Assembly (NCBI GenBank): GCA_943328365.2
Contig: CALPZT020000006.1
Coordinates: forward strand, 1 to 17,586
Source: Bifidobacterium breve
Lineage (GTDB): Bacteria; Actinomycetota; Actinomycetes; S36-B12
Direction: 5' to 3'
Length of the DNA stretch: 17,586 nucleotides
Shown here: positions 7,395 through 15,029 of the stretch, piece after piece
How the letters are laid out: every line of letters starts with the position of its first letter
Numbering within the stretch: the first letter of the stretch is position 1
Program-made: the position numbers and the translations under genes
The notes under the pieces: model-generated
The model's database searches: none
The model's input: only the letters and a program-made list of their open reading frames with translations
What the model was told of the DNA's origin: nothing

Positions 7395-7489
7395 TGCCTG
7401 CTCCTCTTTCGCTCTTCACCCGCCGCTTCGGCGGCCCCGAGGACTACGAGGACAACAGGTGCATTGCTGGTGCGCCGCAAGTATCCCAT
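7391..7489 (-). CDS. Possible 32-aa leader ORF coupled to der
   Basis: This short frame from ATG 7489 encodes MGYLRRTSNAPVVLVVLG followed by a charged tail, and ends with a TGA that overlaps the GTG start of der by four bases. GTGA overlaps occur at three other certain gene junctions in the window, which makes coupling plausible. There is no good Shine-Dalgarno sequence before the ATG, and the frame stays open further upstream (an in-frame GTG lies at 7507). It may be a leader peptide, the eroded end of a lost gene between cmk and der, or chance. I do not recognise the peptide. Confidence 0.2.
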   Translation of the reverse strand: MGYLRRTSNAPVVLVVLGAAEAAGEERKRSRQ

Positions 7490-7510
7490 GGCCCGGGCAT
7501 CGAGCACGCA

Positions 7511-7568
7511 CGCCGATACGGTCGGGCTCGAATCACGCGCGCCGATACGGTCAGTCTCGAATGAGCGC
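7511..7568. repeat. Two-copy tandem repeat, period 29 bp, spanning the cmk stop codon
   Basis: CGCCGATACGGTC occurs at 7511-7523 and again at 7540-7552. In both copies it is followed, after a short diverged stretch, by CTCGAAT, giving a 29-bp period. The right copy contains the last codons and TGA stop of cmk (minus strand). The left copy lies just downstream and has lost the stop (TGA reads CGA). It looks like a duplicated gene end. Confidence 0.7.
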
Positions 7569-8255
7569 GCACACGTGATCGACGACCTGATCAAGAGCCA
7601 TCGCGGATGTGTCAACGACCACGGCATCAGGCGCCTGGGTCATGGGCGAGGCCGCCCGCGAGGCATCGAAGGCATCGCGGCGGCTCAGTGCTGCACCGGT
7701 CTCGCTCAACGACTGCTCGCCTACCGAGTCAGTACCGGCCTGCTCCCGAGCGCGGCGAAGGGCGCGAATCTCGGGGTCAGCCGTGAGGAATACCTTCAGA
7801 TCCGCCGACGGCAGCACGACTGATCCGATGTCTCGTCCTTCGACGACGATCCCTGTTCCGTCGCGCTCAGCCGTTTCAGCGTGGCTGCGCTGGAGAGCGA
7901 CGAGGCGGTCTCGAACGGCTGGAACCGCGCTCACGGCACTCACAGCGCCGGTCACCTCGGGCGTGCGAATCGGATCGGAGACGTCGATTCCGTCGACCTC
8001 GATCGTCGGTGCCTGCGGATTCGTCCCGCTCACGATGCTTGGGATACTCGCGAACTCGGCAACGGCCCCATCGTCATTCGGGTCGATGCCGGCCCCGAGA
8101 ACTGCCCACGTCATCGCTCGGTACATGGCGCCCGTGTCGAGGTACCGGTACCCGAGACGGTCGGCAACCCCACGGCACACGGAGGATTTGCCTGAGCCCG
8201 CCGGACCATCGACCGCTACCACCCGTGTCATGGACCGGAGCCTAGCCTCGGACAT
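7551..8255 (-). CDS. cmk: Cytidylate kinase
   Basis: Cmk phosphorylates CMP and dCMP with ATP in the cytoplasm, feeding pyrimidine nucleotide pools. The 234-residue protein has the P-loop GPAGSGKS (17-24), LDTGAMYRA (39-47) of the CMP-binding region, and VVEGRDIGSVVLP, the typical Cmk signature in the middle of the protein. I prefer ATG 8255, because AAGGA (8262-8266) lies six bases upstream. This start overlaps the end of tyrA by 14 bp. ATG 8231 would also yield a full core but lacks a ribosome binding site. The stop falls inside a 29-bp tandem repeat. cmk next to der is a classic actinobacterial arrangement; the acyltransferase gene that I recall between them in Streptomyces is absent here. 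Confidence 0.96.
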   Translation of the reverse strand: MSEARLRSMTRVVAVDGPAGSGKSSVCRGVADRLGYRYLDTGAMYRAMTWAVLGAGIDPNDDGAVAEFASIPSIVSGTNPQAPTIEVDGIDVSDPIRTPEVTGAVSAVSAVPAVRDRLVALQRSHAETAERDGTGIVVEGRDIGSVVLPSADLKVFLTADPEIRALRRAREQAGTDSVGEQSLSETGAALSRRDAFDASRAASPMTQAPDAVVVDTSAMALDQVVDHVCALIRD

Positions 8256-9342
8256 CGAAGTTCCTTGATCTCAAGGCTGCCGCGAGCACGTCGACAGAGT
8301 CAGGGTGAACCGACAGCTCCACGAGACCGCTCTGCCGTCCGAGGACATGCTCGATGCGAATGTCCTCGAGATTGACCGTCGTTTCTCCAACTGCCGTGAA
8401 CAGCCGGGCAAGCTCGCCCGGACGGTCGACGAGCATGACAGCCACAGCCGCGTACGCGGACGGCTCTGCTCCGTGCTGTCCCGGGATACGTCCGCGCCCA
8501 TCCGACCCTCGCTGGAGTTCCTCCGTGACAACGTCGAGTTCGCTCATCTCCCCACCGGCAACCGACCGAAGCGCGTCGGACGCCCGTTGAAGGCCGGCGA
8601 TAACACCGTCGAGGACGTCAGCCACCGGCTCCGCATTCACGCTGAGGATGTCGGTCCACAGCGCGCTATCGGAGCCCGCGATACGGGTCATGTCACGAAG
8701 GCCCTGGCCCGCCACCGACACGTGAGCTGGATCAGCGTTGACAAGTTGGGCAGCGAGGACGCTCGACAGCACCTGAGGGGCGTGGGAGACGAGAGCGACA
8801 GCACGGTCGTGCTCCGATGCGGTCATCTCGACGGGATACGAACCACACGTGGTCGCCAGCCGATAGCCTGCGCGCTCGTGCTCGGGGGCGGTGACGTCTG
8901 TCGGGGTAAGAATCCACCATCGGTCATCGAGGAGATCTGCTCGCGCAGATGCTGCGCCCGAGACCTCTCGCCCGGCCATGGGATGTCCTCCGATGAGTCG
9001 GATTGGATCGGCACCCAGTGCGCATGCGTCCGCCAGGACCTTTGCCTTCACCGATGTCACATCGGTGATCGTGGCGTGCGGAAATGCCCGTGAGGCTCGC
9101 GCGATGACCGCGGCCGCATGCCGCGGTGGCACCGCGACAACCACGACAGCGGGGTCGTCGTCGGCTGTCGCGAGAGCACCGGCACCCATGCGAGCAGCGA
9201 TCGCCGCCTGGTCGGGGTCGAGATCCTCAAGCGAGACGACGACGCCCGCCCTCCTCAACGCAAGGGCGATCGAGGTCCCGATGAGGCCCGTGCCGATGAC
9301 GAGAACCGGGCCGATGACCGCGATCGAGCGGCCTTCGTTCAC
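8242..9342 (-). CDS. tyrA: Prephenate dehydrogenase with C-terminal ACT domain
   Basis: TyrA oxidatively decarboxylates prephenate to 4-hydroxyphenylpyruvate with NAD(P), the step before tyrosine. The 366-residue protein has a Rossmann motif VIGTGLIGTS (15-24), ITDVTSVKA (92-100), GGHPMAGREVSG (118-129) and SHAPQVLSSVLA in the helical dimerisation half. A C-terminal ACT domain begins near AAVAVMLVDRPGELARLF, a probable tyrosine-sensing module. The frame is open to 9483, but GTG 9342 overlaps the aroH stop as GTGA and gives the expected short leader before the Rossmann fold. Its upstream neighbour aroH makes its substrate, so the pair forms two consecutive steps. Its 3' end overlaps cmk by 14 bp. 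Confidence 0.94.
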   Translation of the reverse strand: MNEGRSIAVIGPVLVIGTGLIGTSIALALRRAGVVVSLEDLDPDQAAIAARMGAGALATADDDPAVVVVAVPPRHAAAVIARASRAFPHATITDVTSVKAKVLADACALGADPIRLIGGHPMAGREVSGAASARADLLDDRWWILTPTDVTAPEHERAGYRLATTCGSYPVEMTASEHDRAVALVSHAPQVLSSVLAAQLVNADPAHVSVAGQGLRDMTRIAGSDSALWTDILSVNAEPVADVLDGVIAGLQRASDALRSVAGGEMSELDVVTEELQRGSDGRGRIPGQHGAEPSAYAAVAVMLVDRPGELARLFTAVGETTVNLEDIRIEHVLGRQSGLVELSVHPDSVDVLAAALRSRNFDVRG

Positions 9343-9695
9343 GTGTGCAAATCCGCCCGCAGTACCTCGGCCCCGCGCAGGTACACATGCTGGATCTGCG
9401 GTCGGGGCGTGGCCGTGTCGACGTGCATGAGGATTCTCACGACGCGCTCGAGGGCCCCCGCTACGTCGATTTCCTGAGCGCACAGGAGCGGCACTTCGGC
9501 GAATCCAACCAGTCGAGCTCCCGCCGCCGGGAACGCCGAGGTGAGGTCCGGGGTCGAGGTGAGAATGACGCTCACGACATCATCCGTGACGACTCCATTG
9601 CGTTCAAGCATGGCCACGAGCAGCTCGCCGACCGCATCTCGCATCTCAGCAGGGTCGTCGGCTGCAAGGCAGACCGCTCCACGGATGGCACGCAT
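9339..9695 (-). CDS. aroH: Monofunctional chorismate mutase, AroH class
   Basis: This enzyme rearranges chorismate to prephenate. The 118-residue protein has the AroH fold, not the all-helical AroQ type. It aligns by eye with Bacillus subtilis AroH, and all main active-site residues match: R5 (Arg7), C72 (Cys75), E75 (Glu78) in CAQEIDVAG, R87 (Arg90) and Y105 (Tyr108) in IQHVYLRGA. ATG 9695 has no Shine-Dalgarno sequence. Instead, TAAACT ends six bases upstream, suggesting a leaderless transcript made inside the rluB 3' end, in addition to read-through from rluB, which stops nine bases before. Its stop overlaps the tyrA start by four bases. Confidence 0.95.
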   Translation of the reverse strand: MRAIRGAVCLAADDPAEMRDAVGELLVAMLERNGVVTDDVVSVILTSTPDLTSAFPAAGARLVGFAEVPLLCAQEIDVAGALERVVRILMHVDTATPRPQIQHVYLRGAEVLRADLHT

Positions 9696-9701
9696 GTGCG
9701 G

Positions 9702-9707
9702 AGTTTA
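9702..9707 (-). promoter_or_regulatory. Candidate -10 element (TAAACT) for aroH-tyrA, overlapping the rluB stop
   Basis: TAAACT on the minus strand ends six bases before the aroH ATG and includes the TAA stop of rluB as its first three bases. Position and sequence fit a leaderless TAnnnT promoter. No clear -35 is seen. Confidence 0.4.
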
Positions 9708-10439
9708 CAGACCCGCTTCGGTGTAGAGCGCACGTAGTTCCCGGCCCTCGATCGCGCGGAGTGCGCCGGGACGCTGCTGGTCAAGACGGATCGGTCCGAT
9801 GCGTGTGCGAACGAGATCGACGACAGGATGGCCGACCTCGTCGAACATCCTCCTGACGATTCGGTTCCTGCCCTCGTGGATGACGACCTCGACCATTGTT
9901 CGGTCGGCTGCCTGCTGAATGACGCGCACGCTGTCGCACTCGATGCGTCCGTCCTCAAGGTCTACACCCGCGCGCAGGGCGCGCAGTGCCTCCTTTGGGA
10001 ATGCTCCCCGGATGGTCGCTACATAGGTCTTGAGAATCCCGTGGGACGGATGTGCGAGTCGATTCGCCAGTTCGCCGTCGTTCGTGAGGATGAGCAAGCC
10101 CTCGGTCTCGGCATCGAGCCGGCCAACGTGGAACAGCCGCTCAGGGCGATCGAGCACGTAGTCCCCGATACATGCTCGGCCGCGATCATCGGACATCGTC
10201 GATACGACACCCCTTGGCTTGTTGAACGCGACCACCGTGACGTCAGGCAACGTCGGCACACGCTGGCCATCGACGCGCACCACCGCTGTTGCCGGATCGA
10301 TCCGCAGACCTTGCTCGGTTACGGTCGACCCGTTGACTTCGACCCGTCCCTCGGCGATGAACTGCTCGCACCTGCGACGGCTTCCGATTCCGGCAAGAGC
10401 AAGCACCTTTTGCAGTCGGACGCCTTCTTCTGCGGTCAT
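9705..10439 (-). CDS. rluB: 23S rRNA pseudouridine synthase, RluB/RsuA family
   Basis: This enzyme converts a specific uridine of rRNA to pseudouridine. The 244-residue protein has an N-terminal S4 RNA-binding domain (about 7-60, starting RLQKVLALAGIGSRRRCEQF). The RsuA-type catalytic domain carries GRLDAETEGLLILTNDGE, with D109 the likely catalytic aspartate, and later GRNRIVRRMFDEVGHPV. In this neighbourhood, after scpB, the actinobacterial gene is usually called rluB. Specificity (RluB, RluF or RsuA) cannot be proved from the motif alone. ATG 10439 lies 11 bases after the scpB stop, with only a weak GAG-type ribosome site, so it probably relies on coupling. Confidence 0.93.
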   Translation of the reverse strand: MTAEEGVRLQKVLALAGIGSRRRCEQFIAEGRVEVNGSTVTEQGLRIDPATAVVRVDGQRVPTLPDVTVVAFNKPRGVVSTMSDDRGRACIGDYVLDRPERLFHVGRLDAETEGLLILTNDGELANRLAHPSHGILKTYVATIRGAFPKEALRALRAGVDLEDGRIECDSVRVIQQAADRTMVEVVIHEGRNRIVRRMFDEVGHPVVDLVRTRIGPIRLDQQRPGALRAIEGRELRALYTEAGL

Positions 10440-10450
10440 GATCGGCTCAC

Positions 10451-11077
10451 TCAGTCACCGATGGCCACCGAGTCGAGCACGTCATCCAGCTCAGCGAGAC
10501 TGGGCAGGTGATCTGCGAGCGGCGGGAGGTCGTTGAGCGAAGCCGCCCCAATTCGCTCAAGGAAGTGCGATGTCGTGCGGTAGAGGATCGAGTGGGATTC
10601 GTCCTCGTGGCCCGCTTCCTCGATGAGCCCCCGCGCGACGAGGGTTCGAATGACTCCGTCGACATTCACGCCGCGGACTGCACTGATGCGTCCGCGCGAG
10701 ATCGGCTGCCGGTAGGCGATGACAGCCAATGTTTCGAGTGATGCCTGTGTCAGCCTCGCCTGTTGACCATCGAGGACCCAGCGCTCGACAATCGGCGAGC
10801 ACTCAGCCCTCGTGTAGAACCGCCATCCGCCGGCCACCTCGCGCAGGTCAAAACCTCGTCCCTGCTCGGAGTACTCGCCGGATATCCGACGAACCGTGGC
10901 CTCGACCTCATCGATGGGGCATTTCGTCGCCTGGGCGAGCGCGAGCGTTGACAATGGCTCGTCGGCAAGGAGGAGAAGCGCTTCGATAGCCGCTGACAGA
11001 CTCGGCGCGCCGAGGGAATCGACGGCATCGTCGTCTTCGGTCAGTGTCGTCCCGTCGTCGACGAGGTCCTCACTCAT
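10451..11077 (-). CDS. scpB: Segregation and condensation protein ScpB
   Basis: ScpB is the winged-helix kite subunit that binds ScpA and, with SMC, forms the bacterial condensin that organises and segregates chromosomes. The 208-residue protein has an acidic N-terminal tail and then the first winged helix (LSAAIEALLLLADEPLS onwards). The second winged helix contains LTQASLETLAVIAYRQPISR and VDGVIRTLVARGLIEEAG, both highly typical of the family. I chose ATG 11077 because GGGGAG (11083-11088) lies five bases upstream; this start overlaps scpA by eight bases. An earlier ATG at 11116 would overlap more and lacks this site. Confidence 0.96.
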   Translation of the reverse strand: MSEDLVDDGTTLTEDDDAVDSLGAPSLSAAIEALLLLADEPLSTLALAQATKCPIDEVEATVRRISGEYSEQGRGFDLREVAGGWRFYTRAECSPIVERWVLDGQQARLTQASLETLAVIAYRQPISRGRISAVRGVNVDGVIRTLVARGLIEEAGHEDESHSILYRTTSHFLERIGAASLNDLPPLADHLPSLAELDDVLDSVAIGD

Positions 11078-12008
11078 CGTCGCTCCCCAGCGCTCGTCCT
11101 GCATCCTGCGGATCACCGATCGGCTCTCGCACGATCATCTCGTTATCTCCGTCCACATCTATCGCTCGATCCTCATCAAACTCGTCCGTCACCGAAATGT
11201 CGACATCAGCACCTGCCATCCAACGGATGGTCAGATCGCCGAGCGGAGTGATCTGCTCGAACGACACGGCTGATTCACGGTAGAGCTCGAGCAGCGCAAG
11301 GAATCGGCCGACAACGACGAGCGTCGAGTCGCAGTCGGCGATGAGCGCGCGGAATGTCGATGTTCCCTGCCGGCGCAGACGCTCGACGATGATGGCTGCC
11401 TGCTCCCGCACGCTGACCCGCTGCACGTGGATATGCGAGATGGAAACCTCGTCTACGGGCTTGGGCGCCAGGGTCTTGGCCGCCAGGATCGCGAACTGCT
11501 CGAGGCCGATCCCGATGAGGACCTCAGGGAGCAGTGCCGCGAACTGCGGCTCGAGCCCGACCGTTCTTGGCAGGCTCTTGTTCGCCGTCGCCATGCGATC
11601 GGCGAGCAGGCCCGCGACCTCCTTGTAGGCGCGATACTGCAACAGTCGGGCGAAGAGCAGGTCTCGGGCCTCGAGGAGCGCGAGGTCCTCCTCATCTTCA
11701 ACCTCGCCGCTCGGAAGCAGCCTTGCCGCCTTGAGGTCGAGCAGGGTGGCTGCGACAACCAAGAAGCCGCTCGCCTCATCGAGATCCCACGCAACGCCCT
11801 TTGCGCGGATGTAGCCGATGAACTCATCGGTGACCCGATGCAAGGCAAGCTCGGTTACCTCGAGCTTGTGCTTGGAGATGAGCGACAGGAGCAACTCGAA
11901 CGGTCCCTCGAAATCCCCGACGTGCACCGAGAAGACCGTGGGTTGCGTAGCCGCCTCGCCGTTCGTCGCAGCGACCGCCTGCTCGGCAGTGCCAGCAGGA
12001 GCGGTCAC
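11070..12008 (-). CDS. scpA: Segregation and condensation protein ScpA (kleisin)
   Basis: ScpA is the kleisin subunit of the SMC-ScpAB complex and bridges the SMC heads. In the 312-residue protein a low-complexity Ala/Thr-rich leader is followed by the kleisin N-terminal domain with FEGPFELLLSLISKHKL (33-49) and LEVTELAL. The family segment GFLVVAATLLDLKAARLLP comes next, then a C-terminal winged helix ending near TIRWMAGADVDISV and an acidic tail. The start is GTG 12008, overlapping the parA TGA as GTGA, with GGGAGG upstream. The frame stays open to 12317, but that part lies inside parA. The order parA-scpA-scpB is conserved in actinobacteria. Confidence 0.95.
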   Translation of the reverse strand: MTAPAGTAEQAVAATNGEAATQPTVFSVHVGDFEGPFELLLSLISKHKLEVTELALHRVTDEFIGYIRAKGVAWDLDEASGFLVVAATLLDLKAARLLPSGEVEDEEDLALLEARDLLFARLLQYRAYKEVAGLLADRMATANKSLPRTVGLEPQFAALLPEVLIGIGLEQFAILAAKTLAPKPVDEVSISHIHVQRVSVREQAAIIVERLRRQGTSTFRALIADCDSTLVVVGRFLALLELYRESAVSFEQITPLGDLTIRWMAGADVDISVTDEFDEDRAIDVDGDNEMIVREPIGDPQDAGRALGSDDE

Positions 12009-12832
12009 CGGGCGAGAACCTCCCTGGCCAGCTGGCGGTACGCCTCGGCGCCAGTGCTGTCCGGGGCGTAGACCGTGATGGGGGTTCCGGCCACGGCAGC
12101 ATCCGGAAACTTGATCGTGCGCGAGATGGTGGTGATGAAGACAAGATCGCCGAACGCCTGCTGCACCGTCTCGAGCACCTCGCGACTGTGCAGGGTTCGC
12201 GAGTCGTACATGGTCGCGACGACACCGATGATTGCGAGATCCGGATTCAGTCGCGCGCTGACCTTGTCGATGGTGTCCTTGAGCAGAGCCACCCCCCGGA
12301 GGGCGAAGTACTCGCATTCCATCGGAACGACGACTCCGTGTGCGGCGGTGAGCGCGTTGAGGGTGAGGAGGCCGAGCGACGGCTGGCAGTCGATAAGAAT
12401 GATGTCGTAATTGCCGAGCACGGGCTCGAGCGCGCGCTTCAGTGCGTACTCGCGTCCCACCTCGCTCACGAGCTGGAGCTCTGCGGCTGCCAGATCAATA
12501 TTGCTCGGCAGCAAGTCGAGATTCTCGACATCAGAGTGCACGATCACTTCGTCGATATGACGATGCTCGTCGGTGATCAGGTTGTAGACGGTGAGTTCAA
12601 GTGCGCTTGGGTTGATCCCGAAGGAGATGGCGATTGCCCCCTGCGGATCGAAGTCGACGAGGAGCACACGTCGGCCGTAGCCGGCGAGGGCCGCACCGAG
12701 GCTCACGGTGGAGGTCGTCTTTCCGACGCCACCCTTCTGGTTCACCATCGCGATGACGCGCGCCGGCCCATGCGTCACCAACGGCTCCGGCTCAGGAATG
12801 TCGGCCGCAGAGCGCGTGTCGTCCAACGTCAT
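12005..12832 (-). CDS. parA: ParA/Soj-family ATPase of the scpAB cluster
   Basis: This is a deviant-Walker ATPase of the ParA/MinD superfamily, likely involved in chromosome positioning or segregation. The 275-residue protein has KGGVGKTT (33-40), with the signature lysine at its start, then VLLVDFDPQG (56-65) and IILIDCQPSLGLLTLNAL in the middle. All are typical of Soj. No parB follows, so this is the second, scpAB-linked ParA (as Rv1708 in M. tuberculosis) rather than the origin-proximal parAB pair. I take ATG 12832 as the start. TAGGCT ends seven bases upstream and no Shine-Dalgarno sequence is seen, consistent with a leaderless message heading the parA-scpA-scpB operon. A start at 12865 adds 11 residues rich in Gly and basic residues and seems less likely. 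Confidence 0.94.
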   Translation of the reverse strand: MTLDDTRSAADIPEPEPLVTHGPARVIAMVNQKGGVGKTTSTVSLGAALAGYGRRVLLVDFDPQGAIAISFGINPSALELTVYNLITDEHRHIDEVIVHSDVENLDLLPSNIDLAAAELQLVSEVGREYALKRALEPVLGNYDIILIDCQPSLGLLTLNALTAAHGVVVPMECEYFALRGVALLKDTIDKVSARLNPDLAIIGVVATMYDSRTLHSREVLETVQQAFGDLVFITTISRTIKFPDAAVAGTPITVYAPDSTGAEAYRQLAREVLAR

Positions 12833-12839
12833 GGCCCTG

Positions 12840-12845
12840 AGCCTA
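12840..12845 (-). promoter_or_regulatory. Candidate -10 element (TAGGCT) for parA-scpA-scpB
   Basis: TAGGCT on the minus strand ends seven bases before the parA ATG, within the 64-bp gap after xerD. It would give a leaderless parA transcript. No convincing -35 is seen. Confidence 0.38.
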
Positions 12846-12896
12846 CCGCCGCCGACCTTCACCAAGGCTGCAATAGGCAGTGATCGCGACGCTCCC

Positions 12897-13823
12897 CTAC
12901 TTCAGGGCCCGTGGATGACTCGCCGCGTAGACCTCCTTGAGCGTCTCCTGGGTCACGAGCGTATAGATCTGCGTCGTGGTCACGGATGCATGGCCAAGGA
13001 GCTCCTGAACGACTCGGACGTCCGCCCCCCGCTCGATGAGATGGGTGGCGAAGCTGTGCCGCAGGCTGTGCGGGCTCACCGCCGCATCGATGCCGGCCCT
13101 TTCTGCTGCAGCTTGCAGCACACCCCAGGCACTCTGCCTCGAGAGCGGAGCGCCGCGCAGATTGAGGAAGATGCGGGGAGATCCGCGGCCGGATGACGCA
13201 AGGGTGGGCCGGCCGCGGACGAGATACTCATCCATCGCCTTCGCCGCGTATCCGCCGAGCGGCAATCGGCGCTGCCGGTCGCCCTTGCCCACGACCGTGA
13301 CGGTCAGGCCCTGAAGGTCGATGTCGTCGACGTCGAGGGAGACCGCCTCGGACACGCGTGCGCCGGTTCCGTAGAGCAGTTCGAGGAGTGCCCGATCTCG
13401 CAGTCCCGCGGGCGACTCGAGGTCGCTGCATGCGGCGAGCAGCCGCTCGATATCGGCGTAGCGCAGAGCCTTCGGAAGCCTGCGGCCAATGCTCGGCGGC
13501 TGCACGTGGGCGCTCGGGTCGGCAGGGGTCAGGCCTTCGGCGGCCGCAAATCGGTGAAATCCGCGCACCGAGACAACGACCCGTGCCGCACTCGCCGCCG
13601 ACAGCCCGCTCCAGGTGCCCTGAGACGTCCTCAGCGATGCCGCGAAGTCGGCAAGGTCATTCTCCGAAACCCCATCGGCATTGACGAGCCCGCGGGCAGA
13701 ACACCACTCCGCGTACCGGCGCAGATCACGGCGGTACGCGGAGACCGTGTTCTGCGACAGCCCGCGCTCGATGACGACGTGGTCCAGATACCCGTCGATC
13801 GCCTCGTCGAGGGGTGTACTCAG
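12897..13823 (-). CDS. xerD: Site-specific tyrosine recombinase XerD, probable CTG start
   Basis: XerD, with XerC, resolves chromosome dimers at dif. The catalytic half is complete. Numbering from the CTG, R156 lies in GTGARVSE, K180 in VGKGDRQR, H252 and R255 in HSLRHSF, H278 in LLGHASV, and the nucleophile Y287 in TTQIYT. The usual N-terminal SAM-like domain (about 5-84, with VVIERGLSQNTVSAYRRDL and LRRYAEWCSARG) is also present without interruption. However, the only ATG/GTG/TTG codon available in that frame before residue 86 is absent, and GTG 13568 would delete the whole domain. The frame instead meets CTG at 13823-13821, which overlaps the ald stop as CTGA and has GAGG (13831-13834) seven bases upstream. 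The resulting 308 residues match normal XerD length. Confidence 0.92.
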   Translation of the reverse strand: MSTPLDEAIDGYLDHVVIERGLSQNTVSAYRRDLRRYAEWCSARGLVNADGVSENDLADFAASLRTSQGTWSGLSAASAARVVVSVRGFHRFAAAEGLTPADPSAHVQPPSIGRRLPKALRYADIERLLAACSDLESPAGLRDRALLELLYGTGARVSEAVSLDVDDIDLQGLTVTVVGKGDRQRRLPLGGYAAKAMDEYLVRGRPTLASSGRGSPRIFLNLRGAPLSRQSAWGVLQAAAERAGIDAAVSPHSLRHSFATHLIERGADVRVVQELLGHASVTTTQIYTLVTQETLKEVYAASHPRALK

Positions 13824-14935
13824 GCGAGAACCTCGCTCAGCGGCAGCAGCGGCAGGCCGAAGGATTCTGCAACGGCCGCATAGGTGATCTGCCCGTCATG
13901 AACGTTGAGCCCGCGAGCGAGAGCATCGTCATCGCGCAGGGCTTGCTTCCAGCCCTTGTTCGCGAGCTCGACTGCGTACGGCAATGTCACGTTGGTGAGT
14001 GCATAGGTTGACGTATGGGGGACGGCGCCCGGCATGTTCGCGACGCAGTAGAACACCGAGTTGTGCACCGTGTAGGTCGGATCGGCATGCGTTGTCGGGC
14101 GCGAGTCCTCGAAGCAGCCCCCCTGGTCGATCGCGATATCGACGAGTACCGAGCCGGGCTTCATGCGCGACACCAATTCATTGCTCACCAGCTTGGGCGC
14201 CTTCGCACCCGGAACGAGGACAGCGCCGATCACCATGTCAGCGTCGAGCACCGCCCGCTCGACCTCGAAGGTGTTCGAGGCGACGGTCTGCATGTGCCCT
14301 TGGTAGATCGCATCCATCTGGCGCAGGCGCGCGATGTTCAGATCGAGGAGTTGCACCTCGGCCTGCATGCCCAGTGCAATGACGGCGGCGTTCATGCCTG
14401 CGACGCCAGCGCCGAGCACGACAACCTTGGCAGCGTGCACTCCGGACACCCCGCCCATGAGGATGCCTCGTCCTCCATTGGCGCGCATGAGCGAGTGCGA
14501 GCCGACCTGGGGCGCAAGCCGCCCAGCAACCTCCGACATCGGAGCGAGCAGGGGCAGGGAGTGATCGGCAAGCTCGACGGTCTCGTAGGCAATGGCCGTC
14601 GCGCCCGAAGCCACGAGGGCATCGGTGCACTCCTTCGAGGCTGCCAGATGCAGGTACGTGAAGATGATCTGGCCAGCGCGCATCCGATGGTACTCAGCAG
14701 CGATTGGCTCCTTGACCTTGAGGATCATGTCCGCAGCAGCCCACACCTCGTCAGCATTCGGGGCGATAACGGCCCCCGCTGAGACATAGTCGGCATTCGG
14801 AATCGAGGATCCGACACCCGCGTCGGACTCGATGACGACGGAGTGGCCGTTTCTCACGAGTTCAAACACGCCGGCCGGCGTGATCGCGACCCGGTACTCG
14901 TGATTCTTGATCTCGCGCGGGATGCCGACCTTCAC
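13820..14935 (-). CDS. ald: L-alanine dehydrogenase
   Basis: Ald reversibly deaminates L-alanine to pyruvate and ammonia with NAD. From GTG 14935 the protein is 371 residues, the same as I recall for the M. tuberculosis enzyme, and its active-site positions fall exactly in register: R15 in EYRVA, K75 in KVKEP, H96 in TYLHLAAS and D265/D270 around DIAIDQGG. The Rossmann segment is VVVLGAGVAGMNAA. The GTG is preceded by AAGGAGG (14941-14947) at five bases. The in-frame ATG at 14950 lies in front of this site and is unlikely to be the start. The 180-bp gap upstream holds two inverted repeats that may be regulator sites; ald is often controlled by Lrp/AsnC-type regulators. Its end overlaps xerD by four bases. 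Confidence 0.97.
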   Translation of the reverse strand: MKVGIPREIKNHEYRVAITPAGVFELVRNGHSVVIESDAGVGSSIPNADYVSAGAVIAPNADEVWAAADMILKVKEPIAAEYHRMRAGQIIFTYLHLAASKECTDALVASGATAIAYETVELADHSLPLLAPMSEVAGRLAPQVGSHSLMRANGGRGILMGGVSGVHAAKVVVLGAGVAGMNAAVIALGMQAEVQLLDLNIARLRQMDAIYQGHMQTVASNTFEVERAVLDADMVIGAVLVPGAKAPKLVSNELVSRMKPGSVLVDIAIDQGGCFEDSRPTTHADPTYTVHNSVFYCVANMPGAVPHTSTYALTNVTLPYAVELANKGWKQALRDDDALARGLNVHDGQITYAAVAESFGLPLLPLSEVLA

Positions 14936-14940
14936 AACTG

Positions 14941-14947
14941 CCTCCTT
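14941..14947 (-). promoter_or_regulatory. Ribosome binding site that decides the ald start
   Basis: AAGGAGG on the minus strand is a full anti-Shine-Dalgarno match, five bases before GTG 14935. It lies inside the first codons of the alternative ATG 14950 frame and therefore argues for the GTG. Confidence 0.85.
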
Positions 14948-14971
14948 CAATGCGCCTACTCGTCAAGCGCG

Positions 14972-14987
14972 TGCCCCGATCGGGGCA
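14972..14987. promoter_or_regulatory. 16-bp perfect palindrome in the ald upstream region
   Basis: TGCCCCGATCGGGGCA reads the same on both strands. It sits 37 bases upstream of the ald GTG and just downstream of a possible -10 (TAGCAT, 15001-14996, minus strand). It could be an operator or a small 5'-leader hairpin (6-bp stem, GATC loop). There is no T-run beside it, so it is not an obvious terminator. Confidence 0.45.
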
Positions 14988-15029
14988 TTGGGATGATGCT
15001 AGACGCAGGCAGGGGCCATGCAGGCGCCC

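Noticed and set aside
12005..12900. parS site or a ParB gene near parA
   Set aside because: No TGTTTCACGTGAAACA-like palindrome and no parB follow; this is the scpAB-linked ParA.
12897..13568. A 223-residue XerD starting at GTG 13568
   Set aside because: It would lack the whole N-terminal DNA-binding domain, whose sequence continues in frame upstream without a stop.
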